Origin: Tetradesmus obliquus
Taxonomy: Eukaryota; Chlorophyta; Chlorophyceae; Sphaeropleales; Scenedesmaceae
Assembly (NCBI GenBank): GCA_030272155.1
Contig: CP126193.1
Coordinates: 7,068,001-7,132,000 of the forward strand
Direction: 5' to 3'
DNA length: 64,000 nt
Shown here: positions 32,571 through 43,017 of the stretch, in pieces
Numbering within the stretch: position 1 is the stretch's first letter
Layout: each line of letters begins with the position of its first letter
The notes under the pieces: generated by a model
The model's input: only the letters and a program-made list of their open reading frames with translations
Databases searched by the model: none
What the model was told of the DNA's origin: nothing
Made by a program: the position numbers and the translations under genes

Positions 32571-35482
32571 ATGCGCAGGGCTGGCTGGACGAGCCGGATG
32601 AGCTGCGCGACCACCCAGGGGCGAGGCAGCGGAAGCCCTACCAGCCAGTGAAGGGCAAGCGCAAGGCCATGACCGCAGGTGCGTGCCAGCTTCGTTGCCC
32701 TTTTGTTCCACGCGCATGGCGCGTGTTGATTGCATACACGCATCTTGGATTTAAATTTGGTGCTGCTGTGGCATGTTCGTTGTGCATGTGCAACAGTGTA
32801 GGAGAAGTCAGCAAGGAGCGCACAAGTGCAATATGTGCATGGTTCTTGTTGGCTGCATGCCAACGCCTGCAGTTGTGGCGCTGCTGTGGCTTGTTCGTCG
32901 TGCACATGTAGCAGTGTAGGACAAGTCAGCAAGATGTGCACAGCAGCTCTTGCCACTGCGCCTCAACCTGTGGCACTGCTGCTGTTGCTGCTGCTGCTCT
33001 GCAGGGCTCAAGGACGGCTCCGGGGCGTGTGTGGTGCCGCTGAGGGTCAGCAGGGGCAGCCAGCGCGCCATCGGCAGCCAGATGGGCTGCACGCCACTTG
33101 GTGAGCGAGGGGCTGTGTTTGATAACCTGCTGTACACTGCTGTTATTATGCTGGCAAGCGTGGTGCTTTCACATGCAGCACTTCACTGCAGGCTGTTGTC
33201 ATGCGCTGACGCACGCTAACTTGCTGGGCACCCGCTGCTCGTTGAAGCTTCCTGCCACACAGCATCCGATGTTTGAACGTGCCACTGTACAAACTGCTGA
33301 AGCACTGCATTCTATGCATCTGCTTACTGCATGTTCTACCTGCAGGCTCTGTGCGACACTACACACACTCTTACAGCACCTTCCTGCACTTGCTGAATCC
33401 TGCTGTGCCTCGTGCTTGAACTACCAGTTGCATGCAGGCTCTGAGCGCCACTACACGCACTCCTAAAGCACCAACCTGCACCTGCTGAATCCTGCTGTGC
33501 CTTGTGCTTGAAATACCTGTTGCGTTGCAGGCTCTGAGCGCCACTACACACTCTCCTACAGCACCTTCCTGGGCAAGCTGCAACTCACCAAACACACTGC
33601 TGTGTCTGATTTGTTGCTGGTTGCTTTCCTGCCTGCAGGCTCTGAGCGCCACTACACGCACTCCTACAGCACCTTCCTGGGCAAGCTGCAACTCACCAAA
33701 CACACTGCTGTGTCTGATTTGTTGCTGGTTGCTTTCCTGCCTGCAGGCTCTGAGCGCCACTACACGCACTCCTACAGCACCTTCCTGGGCAAGCTGCAGG
33801 CTGAGCCCGAGTTTGCGGCATGGCTGCAGCCCATCGAAGGTGACCTGGCGGCACTGCTGACGGGGCCTAGCTGGATGGGAGAGCCAGCAGCGCGCACACA
33901 CAGGTGAGGGAATTAGGGTTTAGGTGTGGGGGGTTGATGTTTTCTCCTGGCTGCAGCCCATAGAGGCCGACCTGGCGGCACTGCTGACAGGGCCTAGCTG
34001 GATGGGAGAGCCAGCATTGCGCACACACAGGTGAGGGCATGAGGGTTTAGGTGTGGGAGGTTTATGTTTTCTCCTGGCTGCAGCCCATCGAGGCTGACCT
34101 GGCGGCACTGCTGACAGGGCATAGCTGGATGGGAGAGCCAGCATTGCGCACACACAGGTGAGGGGAATTAGGGTTTAGGTGTGGGGGGTTGATGTTTTCT
34201 CCTGGCTGCAGCCCATAGAGGCTGACCTGGCGGCGCTGCTGACAGGGCCTAGCTGGATGGGAGAGCCAGCAGCGCGCACACACAGGTGAGGGGATGAGGG
34301 GTTGAGGTGCGGCGGGGGGGGGGGGGGGGGGGTGTTGTCTTTGCCGGCTGCAGCCCATCGAGGCTGACCTGGCGGCACTGCTGACAGGGCCTAATAAATG
34401 GGAGAGCCAGCTGCCCGCACACACAGGTGAGACAGATGCAGCAGGTGCGGCGCAGCAAGAAAAAATTGCCGTACCGACTGCATTCACTTTGTCCCGCCTG
34501 CATCTGCATCTCTGTCTTTGCCATTTTACCTGGAGGAGCGTGCTGTTGGTGCAGCAGCTGCTGGTGAACACCAACGACCTGCTCGGCCCTCCCACACTGC
34601 TCACCTGCGCATCTGCCCGCTGCTGCTGCCCTCATCCACATCTCCAGGTGGACGCGTGTGCTGCCGCTGCCGCTGCAGCAGCTGCTGGTGGACGCGATCG
34701 ACCGCTGTGCTGGAAACCGACTTACACTTACACTTGCCTAAACGCCCATTGCCCTGCCGCTGCATTTCTCCCTTGCCTGCGTCCTCAGGTGGACGCGCGT
34801 GCTGCTGCTGCAGCAGCTGCTGGTGGATGCAATCGACTTGCTGGACCCAGACTATGTGCGCGTGCCAGCCAACCGCCGCATCCGGCTGTCCCCAATCGCC
34901 TACGCGCCGCTGCCCAATGTGCAGCAGTACACCGCAGCGCTCACGCTGCTATCTGGCCCAATGGATGCCACACGCTTTGGAGCAGGACTTGGAGGCCTCG
35001 TAGAGCCTAAGGATGGCGAGCACTTTGCAGCGCTGCAGAACCTGCTGCACCCTGAGAGGGTGCTGCAGGCAGCCAACCAGGTGCGCAGCACGCGCGCGGC
35101 GCAGGGCAACGGCAATGGCGGCACCGGATCCACGCAGTCTGCGCAGCGCTCGCCTAGCAGCAGCGCCAATGTCAGCCCCACAAGCACAGTAGCAGTGGAC
35201 GATGAGGTGGGAGCGGCAGCAGCAGCAGCAGCATCAGGGGCAGCAGCAACACCGCCGGCTGATTCGATCATGCCGGCGTTCAAGCTGCCGAGCGTTGGCG
35301 CGACTGGCGTGCAGCTGCTCAAGGCGATCAGTGGGCAGAAGCCTCCGGCAGAGCCGCAGCTGCAGCAAGGCAGTGGGAGCTTGCATGACCTTGGAGGTAC
35401 GCCTGTTACATCAGGTGCAGTGCGTGGGGTGCCGCAGCCGGCCAACGGCACTGCCAAGAGCAGCAGCGGCAAGAGCACGTGA
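29712..35482 (+). CDS. Conserved protein of unknown function (bacteria/plant/alga-wide family)
   Basis: Eight exons, 29712-30011, 30872-31006, 31473-31538, 31900-32046, 32579-32678, 33005-33100, 33747-33903 and 34789-35482, total 1695 nt (564 residues) with all phases consistent. Residues 60-85 are hydrophobic (EVAAVFSAVLAVGSVGLNYY), a likely membrane anchor. Then come a charged helix ending IIARYRGPLLESSVDLEQRL, EEIAYTLFTLAQFLGFLEVV plus RRE, SQRAIGSQM, YSTFLGKL, and LLLQQLLVDAIDLLDP. I recall this spacing (RYRDPLL, a TLF..Q..G..E..RR helix, QRAIGE.M, a final helix with DLIDFLDP) from uncharacterised proteins of many bacteria and plants. No catalytic role is known to me. The last 170 residues are low complexity. 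The start codon could instead be a later Met. Six exon edges are tandemly duplicated in the introns. Confidence 0.72.
30206..30910 (+). repeat. Seven exon 2 start copies in an alternating two-unit array
   Basis: CAG then CTGGACCGCGAGAAGCAGGC and GAGGCGGTGCTGCAGGA starts at about 30206 (partial), 30319, 30429, 30542, 30652, 30765 and 30872. The intervals are 110, 113, 110, 113 and 107 bp. Two flank types alternate: TTTCCAATGCCGCAG in one, TGCTGCACCTGCAG in the other, so the real period is a dimer of about 223 bp. The last copy is the genuine exon. Confidence 0.93.
30957..31198 (+). repeat. Three copies of exon 2 end with donor
   Basis: GAGCGCCTGTGGCACCTGGC and ACCATGACGGGAGAG followed by GTGGGTGCTGG recur about every 96 bp (exon end at 31006; copies starting near 31058 and 31154). 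The third has lost the GAG and reads CGGGAGTGTGTG. The first two units share about 45 bp of downstream intron sequence, almost unchanged. Confidence 0.92.
32165..32640 (+). repeat. Four copies of exon 5 start
   Basis: A TAG or CAG acceptor then GGCTGGCTGGACGAGGCGGA and TGAGCTGTGCG occurs at 32173, 32314, 32455 and 32579 (spacing 141, 141 and 124). The first three are followed by CATGGGCGAAGCGTTTGTTG and a CTG-rich tract. The last, with CAG acceptor, runs on into the rest of exon 5. Confidence 0.92.
33340..33800 (+). repeat. Five copies of exon 7 start
   Basis: TGCAG then GCTCTGAGCGCCACTACACG and CTCCTACAGCACCTTCCTG occurs at 33346, 33438, 33531, 33639 and 33747 (spacing 92, 93, 108 and 108). 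The second has a stop (TAA for TAC). The two units before the last are nearly identical over 108 bp, suggesting a recent event. Confidence 0.93.
33821..34436 (+). repeat. Five copies of exon 7 end with donor, one containing a G19 run
   Basis: TGGCTGCAGCCCATCGAGGC to ACACACAG and GTGAGG starts at 33821, 33948, 34075, 34203 and about 34345 (spacing 127, 127, 128 and 142). Between the fourth and fifth lies an unbroken run of 19 G at 34314-34332, which accounts for the longer spacing. Confidence 0.93.
34529..34835 (+). repeat. Three copies of exon 8 start
   Basis: A segment with GGTGGACGCGCGTGCTG and CAGCAGCTGCTGGTGGATGC occurs near 34529, 34648 and 34788. The first is diverged (CTGGAGGAGCGTGCTG). 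The last, after CCTCAG, is the real exon start. Confidence 0.88.
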
Positions 35483-37729
35483 TGGGCTGCAGCAGGGGCA
35501 GCGTGTGCGTGCAGGCAGCTGTGACCGTGGATACAGTTGAGTCCAGTGGTCAAAAGATTGCCTACTTGCACGATGGTCGAGCAGCAGCAATTCTGTGTGG
35601 CCGGCTGCTCAGCCTACAGCCTCTGCAGCTGCAGGCGCTGCATGCTGAGGGTGCACCAGCAGTGCTAGGCGTCTGTGGTGGTGTCACTGGTGCATCCACC
35701 TGTATGGCAACTGCAAAGCCAGTCTGTGTTGCTGCTGATGATCATGCTGTTGTGTGTGGTGGTGCGTCGCAGCGGGCTATTTGTGCCACTCACAACAGCA
35801 AGGTGTGCAGTATAAAGCGATGTACAGTGTGTGTGATGGTATGGCGCTTGATGAGTGGTGCTTGTGTGTTGAGACTGCCTGCTGCAAGCAGAAGAGAGTG
35901 GCTGTTTGGTTTGATATGTGCGCCACTAGGCGCGAAGGCGAGAGGGTGTTGATATGTATTAGGGAGAGTGTTGCAGCCTCAACCACAGTAGGAAAACAAT
36001 CATTGAGAAGGTCATGCATCACTCAACAGTGCCTTGCATGCAGTATTGTGCGTGCATCTGCACCATGTGCATGCAGGCAGCTAGTACAGATGCATCGTAT
36101 GTGGTCACAGAGTGAAGGCAAATGAGGGCTCGGCAATCAGAGTCCCAGCACAGACTCGGCCAGCACTTGCTGGAAGTTTGTTGCTGTGGCTTCTGCAGCT
36201 AGCCTGACTGTTGCCAGATGTCAAGTCCTGCTGCAGTGGTGCCTGTGAATGGTCTAGCACTCACATGCGTGCAGGCCGCGTGCCGAACAGCTGGCTGTTG
36301 CCCTGTTGCTTAGTGTGTTTTGTTGTATTGTGTTGTGTGGAAAGTCAAGCCGTGATGCGTGCACACTGCTGACGGCCAGCGCAGCTATGTTGCTGCGGCT
36401 ATACACGTGTTATGGAGGCTGCAGCTGCAGATGGCAGTGTGTGGCTCTCTATATTGTGCAGGCACAGAATACATTGCCTGCGTCTGGCTGTCACACAGCT
36501 TGTTGTTGTGCTTGCGCCTGCTGTTTTTCTAGCAGTCTGGTGAAGTTCTTGTGGGGACATGCTGCATGCTAGTGCTGTGTCTTTTCACATGTTGCTCGTG
36601 ATTTCAGTCGCTGAACCTGCTGTGCAGCTGAATGCGGCTTGCTAGTGACAGAGGAGCAACTTTCAGCTCCTTTGGTGTGCATGCAAGCATGCTGGATATG
36701 GCATGCACTTTGCTGGAAAGTTGCGAGCAACTGGTCTGACAAGTCGCGATCAGTTGGGTGTCACGCACTTCTGCTAGTGCAAGCACCTGCGCTGCTGCAT
36801 CGTCCATGCTGATACAAGGCAGTTGCTGCATGAATGTGGCCACGCATCTGCGTTTGTAGTTGCACGTCTCGTGCGGTGTCCTCAGCACACTTCCTTGATT
36901 GATATCAGGCTGTCCAGGTTAAGGAGAGGTGCAGTGGTATGTACTGCATATTCAAATTTGTTTCCTTTAGTATGTGTTGTTCCTGGTGCTGGTTTGTGGC
37001 ACTGGTGTCCTGCTAGCGCGTTCTTAGAGTGGAGCAGTGCTTGTCTTTTGGTTTGTCCTGGGCTGTGCGCAGTGTTCTGCAGAATACTGCACAACATGGT
37101 CACTGCTAGTTTCACACCACATGCATGGGTGTAATGTGTGCCTGCATGCAGTTTCTTGGTTGGTGCATGCGCAATACTTTTGCTTCTTTTCTGCTAGCCT
37201 GTGTGGCCTGGCAGTTAGCACACCATTGCTGAATGGTGATCGGAGGGGTGAACTCTTCCTGAACACTTCCTGTGGGACAGGTCGATGCTCTCTGGCCAGA
37301 ATGGATGCACTTCGCTGGCAGTCACCCAGAAATTTGTTTAACGAATAGTTCTTTATGTTATTGCGCAATCTCTGGTGTGTTCTGGTCGTGCAAGCATCGT
37401 GCTCCTCTGGGGGCTGCGAATGTAACCGTCGAATTCATCGGACATGTTGTGACATCAGGCCCCATCAAGCCATGATGCAGATGAAACTGTAGTATAACTG
37501 CGCACAAAGTGCTGTGCGGACATTCAGTGCAGGCAGAAAGTCGACCAGCAAACCCTAAGCGCCCACGGCCGTTCACGGCCTTGAGCTCTGCTGCACGTTT
37601 CGCTTCAGCCTTGCAGGGAAAACACCTGCTTGACCCGTTTAAACCTCGTCGTAGCTCGATTAAAGCTTTTTGGCTTAGCTTGCCGCCCTTCCCAGCTCAA
37701 GCAGCAGCAGAAGGCGACTGTGTAGCGCC
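35483..37729. other. Intergenic stretch, about 2.2 kb
   Basis: No gene recognised. Open frames at 35479-35952 and 36823-37134 are Cys/Val-rich without motifs and look like non-coding GC-biased sequence or 3' UTR. The final part precedes a signal-peptide exon at 37730. Confidence 0.5.
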
Positions 37730-40700
37730 ATGGGGGCTGTACATCGGACTGCCCTCGCCTGCTGCCTCTTGATAGCGTTATGTGGCTGTACAACAGCTTC
37801 AGGTGCGAATTGGCTTGCTGTGCGGATTGTACCTGATTTTCAGCATCTGGCACAGGTCAATCACTGTGGCGACAGGGACTTCACAAAGCCTTCGCAAATA
37901 GTTCATCAAGGGTTGTGATGTTCACAATTTTGGTGAACATCTGCGTGAACTGCTGTTATCGTCTTTGTTTCGCTCCCAATACCGTTTTGCGGTTGATTAT
38001 AGTGTTTAACCTATACAAAAAAGCTGTTTAGTCGCTGCCTTTCAGGAGTTCGCGGCCGTCCCCACGAACCTGTTCCTTCTGCCCCTCACCCCTCCGTGGT
38101 GAAACATCTGTGAACGCATCTTCGACAGTGTGTGCGATTTGCGTATGAATTGAATACTATAACGACAACTACAGATATCTATTTAAAATGCACACCGAAG
38201 TCTGCAGTGCGTGTACTGGGCAGCTGCGGTGAGGCAGCAGCAGGCAGCCCTGCCGAGGCAGAAGGCCTTCTGCCAAAGGAGTACTGTTGCAATGCCCTGG
38301 TGTTACCTTGAGTTACTGACCTCAGTTGCTTAAATATTGACAAGGAGCCTCCACCGCTCCAGGTGCATTGCAGACAGCTGGAACTTCCAGCTGACGATCA
38401 CCTGTGCAGCAGACAACTAGCTGCTTGCAGCCTATAGGCTGCACTGCAGTTCGTGAGGCTCTCCAAAGTACATGTTATATGACACGATGGGCCTGATCAA
38501 GCCATATTACATGGTGCTGCCTGCTTGCACACAAACACACACAGCACACGCTAAAAGGCAGGCCTAGGAGGTGCCTCTGAACTAACCCTAACCCTGCATT
38601 AATGCAGATGGCATCACACGGTTGCCTGCTTCTTGAAGGCAGCAGCAGATCAGCAGCCAGGCGTCATGTGCAGCGTCTGAGGCTGTTAAGGCAATGAGAG
38701 GCAGGCATACAGCAAATGCTGTGGCAGCCTGCAGGTGTCATGTGTTGTTGACCAGCATCAGAAATACAGCAGGGTGGCGTCGCCCTCATATCTACAGAGC
38801 CTCCAGCATAGGCACTAGCTGCAGCACGTCGCTTACACCACTTGAGCAATGCCCAATTTTTCGCCTTACCATCCATGCTGCTGACCTCTTTGCAACCTTG
38901 TCCTACAAACCTGGGCCTAGGCAACTCATCCTCCCAAGCTCCCACAGCTACCAACACCACTGGCAATACTAGCGGTGCATCCAACACCTCTGCCACAGCA
39001 GTCCCTGGAAGCACCACATCTGCAGCCATGCCGCCGGCCCCTGAGCTCGTCCCAAGCATCTTCAGCAACATAGGAGCTGGCACATCCAACACATCGTCCA
39101 GCGCAGCCAACCGCACTCAATCACCCGTTGCAGCAGCTACCAGCCTGCCTGGCAGGGCTGCAAACGCCGCCCGCAATGCAACTGGCAGCGCCTACAACAA
39201 CACAGTGGGAGCAGTCACCGGCGGTGGCCAGGGACTTGGGTCAGGGCTGTCTGGTGCTGCCAGCAGCGCTGCTGGACGGCTGAACCCTCTGTCAGGTAAT
39301 CCAGGTGCAGGCACAGGCATGCGGCGCTCCCTGCTGCAGGCAGAGTCAGCAGGTGGTGCAGGCGCTGGTGCGCCAGCACCTGAGTCAGGCACAACCGGCA
39401 TGCGGCGCTCCCTGCTGCAAGCAGACCAGGCAGCAGCACCACCTGCTGCTGGTGCCGGCGCGCCAGCACCTCAGTCGGGCACAACCGGCATGCGCCGCTC
39501 CCTGCTGCAGACAGAAGCAGCAGCACCACCTGCTGCTGGTGCCGGCGCACCAGCCCCTGAGTCAGGCACAACCGGCATGCGGCGTTCCCTGCTGCAGGCA
39601 GACCAGCCACCAGCAGCAGCAGGTGCTGGCGCACCGGCACCTGAGTCGGGTGCATCAGGCATGCGCCGCTCCCTGCTGCAAGCAGACCAGGCAGCAGCCC
39701 CAGCAGCAGCAGCAGGCGCTGGCGCGCCAGCCCCTGAGTCAGGCACAACCGGCATGCGGCGTTCCCTGCTGCAGGCAGACCAGCCACCAGCAGCAGCAGG
39801 TGCTGGCGCACCGGCACCTGAGTCGGGTGCATCAGGCATGCGCCGCTCCCTGCTGCAAGCAGACCAGGCAGCAGCCCCAGCAGCAGCAGCAGGCGCTGGC
39901 GCACCAGCACCTGAGTCAGGCACAACCGGCATGCGGCGTTTCCTGCTGCAGGCAGAAGCAGCAGCACCACCTGCTGCTGGTGCCGGCGCGCCAGCACCTG
40001 AGTCAGGCACAACCGGCATGCGCCGCTCCCTGCTGCAGGCAGAAGCAGCAGCACCACCTGCTGCTGGTGCCAGCGCGCCAGCACCTGAGTCAGGCACAAC
40101 TGGCATGCGGCGCTTTCTGCTGCAGGCAGAGCAGTCACCAGCAGCAGCAGCAGCAGGAGCTGGTGCGCCGGCACCTGAGTCAGGCGCATCAGGCATGCGC
40201 CGCTTTCTGCTGCAAGCAGACCAGGCAGCAGCCCCAGCAGCAGCAGCAGGCGCTGGTGCACCGGCACCCGAACAAGGCATGCGGCGCTCCCTGCTGCAGG
40301 CTGGCCCTGGCAGCTACATTGGATCTGCTGCTACTAATGTGGCATCTGGTGCTACCAACGCCACACAGTCAGCAACCGGTGGGATCATGAATGCCACCCG
40401 CAACGCAGTAGGCAGCGCCTACAACAACACAGTGGGAGCAGTCACTGGTGCTGCCAGCAACGCAGCTGGCCGGCTGAACCCTCTGTCAGGCACAGGTGGC
40501 CGGCGCTCCCTGCTGCAGGCAGAGTCAGCGGGTGCAACTGGTGCCGGCGCGCCAGCACCTGAGTCAGGCACAACCGGCATGCGGCGTTCCCTGCTGCAGG
40601 CAGAAGCAGCAGCACCGCCTGCTGCTGGTGCCGGCGCGCCAGCACCTGAGTCAGGCGCAACCGGCATGCGGCGTTCCCTTCTGCAAACAGAATCAGCAGC

Positions 40701-42429
40701 ACCACCAGCAGCAGCAGCATCAACAGCAGCTGGCGGTGCAGGTGCTCCAGCACCTGAGATGGGCATGTCTGGCAGCAGCAGCAACAGCAGTGGCACTGGT
40801 CTGCGGCGCTCCCTGCTGCAAGCTGACAGCCCATCACCGCCACCAGCAGCAGCAGGTGCTGGCGCGCCAGCACCTGAGATGGGCATGTCTGGCAGCAGCA
40901 GCAGCAACAGCAGCAGCAGCAATGGCTTGCGCCGTGCCTTGCTGCAGGTGCTAGTGCAGCCATCTGCAGCAGGACCTCCACCTGCAGGAGGAGCAGCGGC
41001 AGGTTCAAGGGCAGCGACTCCAGCAGGGCAGTTGCAGAGTCAGTTTACAAATTCAATGGTGGTGGGTGCACCCGCCCCAGCTGCAGGTTATGCACAGGCT
41101 CCCTCTGCAGAGGCGGCAGCACCAGTGCTTGCAGGAAACATGTCCAGTAGCAACATGACCAGTGCGACAGCTGGTAACGCCACAGCAGCAGCCAACCAGA
41201 CAGCAGCAGGTGCCGGATCAGCTGCAGATCAGGCAGCTGGCAATGTAACAGCTGCAGTGACAAATACCACGTCAGGTAACACTGGCAGCGGCAGCCGCCG
41301 CTTGCTGCTTGCAGCGCGAGGCTGGCGTTCCCTGCTGCAGTCAAGCACTGTAGCAGACACAGCAAGTGGCACTGTTGGCAGCACAGGCGGCAGCAACGTG
41401 CAGGGCACAGGCGCCGGCAACACTGTTGGCGGCAACACTGCCAGCAGGCCGACTGGACCTAGCGCTACAGGCAGCACCAGCAGCGGCAGTGGTACAACTG
41501 GTACAACTAGTACAACTGGCACAACCGCCAGCAACACCACTGGCACTTGCAGTAATGGCACTACCACTGGCACTAGCGGCAGCGGTACAACTGGCACTGG
41601 CAGTACTAGCACTACAACTGGCACTACAAGTGGCAGCGGTACAAGTGGCAGCGGTACAAGCGGCAGCGGTACAAGTGGCACAGCAGGCAGTGCGGGTGAC
41701 ATTTTAGGCCCTCCCAGCACCCTGTCAGGTGGCACCAGTGCAGCAGGCTCTGCAGGAGGTGCCAGCACCAACAGCGGCAGCACCAGCACCGGCGGCAGCG
41801 GTGGTGGCAGCAGCAGCAGTGGCACTGTCGAGACGCCTACCACCACTACAGGCAAGCGCCGCGCTCTGCTGCAGTCAAGCACTGTGGCAGACACAGCAAG
41901 TGGCACTGCTGGCAGCACAGGTGGCAGCAACGTCCAGGGCACAGGCGCTGGCAACACTGTTGGCGGCAACCTTGCCAGCAGGCCGACTGGACCTAGCGCT
42001 ACAGGCAGCACCAGCAGCGGCAGCGGTACAACTGGCACGACTGCCAGCAACACCACTGGCACTGGCAGTAATGGCACTACCACTGGCACAACAAGCGGCA
42101 GCGGTACAACTGGCACTACAAGTGGCAGCGGTACAACTGGCACTACTAGCGGCAGCGGTACAACTGGCACTGGCAGCACCAGCACTACAACTGGCACTAC
42201 AAGTGGCAGCGGCACAAGTGGCACAGCAGGCAGTCCGGGTGACATTGTAGGCCCTCCCAGCACCCTGTCAGGCGGCACCAGTGCAGCAGGCTCTGCAGGA
42301 GGTGCCAGCACCAACAGCGGCAGCACCAGCACCAGCGGCAGAGGTGGCGGCAGCAGCAGCAGCAGTGGCACTGTCGAGACGCCTACCACCACTACAGGCA
42401 AGCGCCGCTCCCTGCTGCAAGCAGACCAG

Positions 42430-42461
<32 letters not shown>

Positions 42462-43017
42462 CGCGGGTGCACCGGCACCTGAGTCAGGCATGTCGGGTGC
42501 ATCAGGCATGCAGCGCTCCCTGCTGCAAGCAGACCAGGCAGCAGCACCAGCACCTGCTGCTGGTGCCGGCGCGCCAGCACCTGAGTCAGGCACAACCGGC
42601 ATGCGCCGCTCCCTGCTGCAAGCAGACCAGCCACCACCAGCAGCAGGCACAAGTGCACCGGCACCTGAGTCAGGCATGCGGCGCTCCCTGCTGCAGGCTG
42701 AGGGGGCCACAGCTGCTGCTGCTGCCGCCCCAGCTCCTGAAAACAGTGGTGCCTCAAGCGGTATGCGGCGCCACCTGATGCAGGCTACCACTACTGGAGG
42801 CCTCACCCCAAGCGGTGGCAGCGACAGCACCACTGCTGCTGCTGGCGCACCTACTCCTGAGGGCAATACGGCTAGCAGGACAGCTGCAGCTGGTGCAGAT
42901 GCCACAGGTGCCTCTGGTAGCGCTGCAGCAGCACCAGCAGGCAGTACTGCTGGCTTGAGTCCTGGTGCAAGGCGCATGCTGCTGCAGGCCGAGCAGTTTG
43001 CAGCAGCACAAGGGTAA
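37730..43017 (+). CDS. Secreted repeat glycoprotein with about 26 RRxLLQ-type motifs
   Basis: Exon 1 (37730-37802) codes a signal peptide (HRTALACCLLIALCGCTTAS). A phase-matched acceptor at 38823-38824 joins it to one long exon, 38825-43017, giving about 1421 residues; this join is inferred. The mature chain is almost entirely repeats: units of 25-31 residues, GMRRSLLQA(D/E) + Ala/Pro stretch + GAGAPAPESGTT, about 20 of them in two blocks. They are split by Asn-x-Thr-rich segments (SAYNNTVGAVTG occurs twice) and by two Gly/Ser/Thr modules. APAP/SPSP-like Ala-Pro runs are typical arabinogalactan or Hyp-glycosylation sites, so a cell-wall or extracellular-matrix role is likely. RRxLLQ motifs are common near the N-terminus of secreted chlorophyte proteins; here they are multiplied. 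Its dibasic RR could be cut by a kexin-like protease. Confidence 0.7.
39577..39930 (+). repeat. Near-perfect 177-bp tandem duplication inside the repeat glycoprotein
   Basis: 39577-39753 and 39754-39930 each code the same two RRSLLQ units (one with ADQPPAAAGAG, one with ADQAAAPAAAAGAG). The near identity points to a recent in-frame duplication. Confidence 0.9.
41341..42420 (+). repeat. Two Gly/Ser/Thr modules of about 178 residues
   Basis: 41341-41874 and 41875-42420 both run from SSTVADTASGT through SRPTGPSATGSTSSGSG, a variable GSGTTGT array, GPPSTLSGGTSAAGSAGG, and TTTTGKRR with ALLQ or SLLQ. Length differences sit in the TTG/SGS array. Confidence 0.9.

Noticed and set aside
33905..34200. 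Telomere-like AGGGTTTAGG motifs
   Set aside because: Only single short matches inside 127-bp intronic units; no tandem telomere array.
7769..34835. Assembly error as the cause of all exon-edge copies
   Set aside because: Copies differ from each other by scattered changes and have different spacers, which collapsed or stuttered assembly would not produce. A few near-identical neighbours (33531-33800) could still be affected.
35479..35952. Separate gene of 157 codons after the unknown-function gene
   Set aside because: It overlaps the previous stop, has no recognisable family or signal, and reads as compositionally biased 3' flank.
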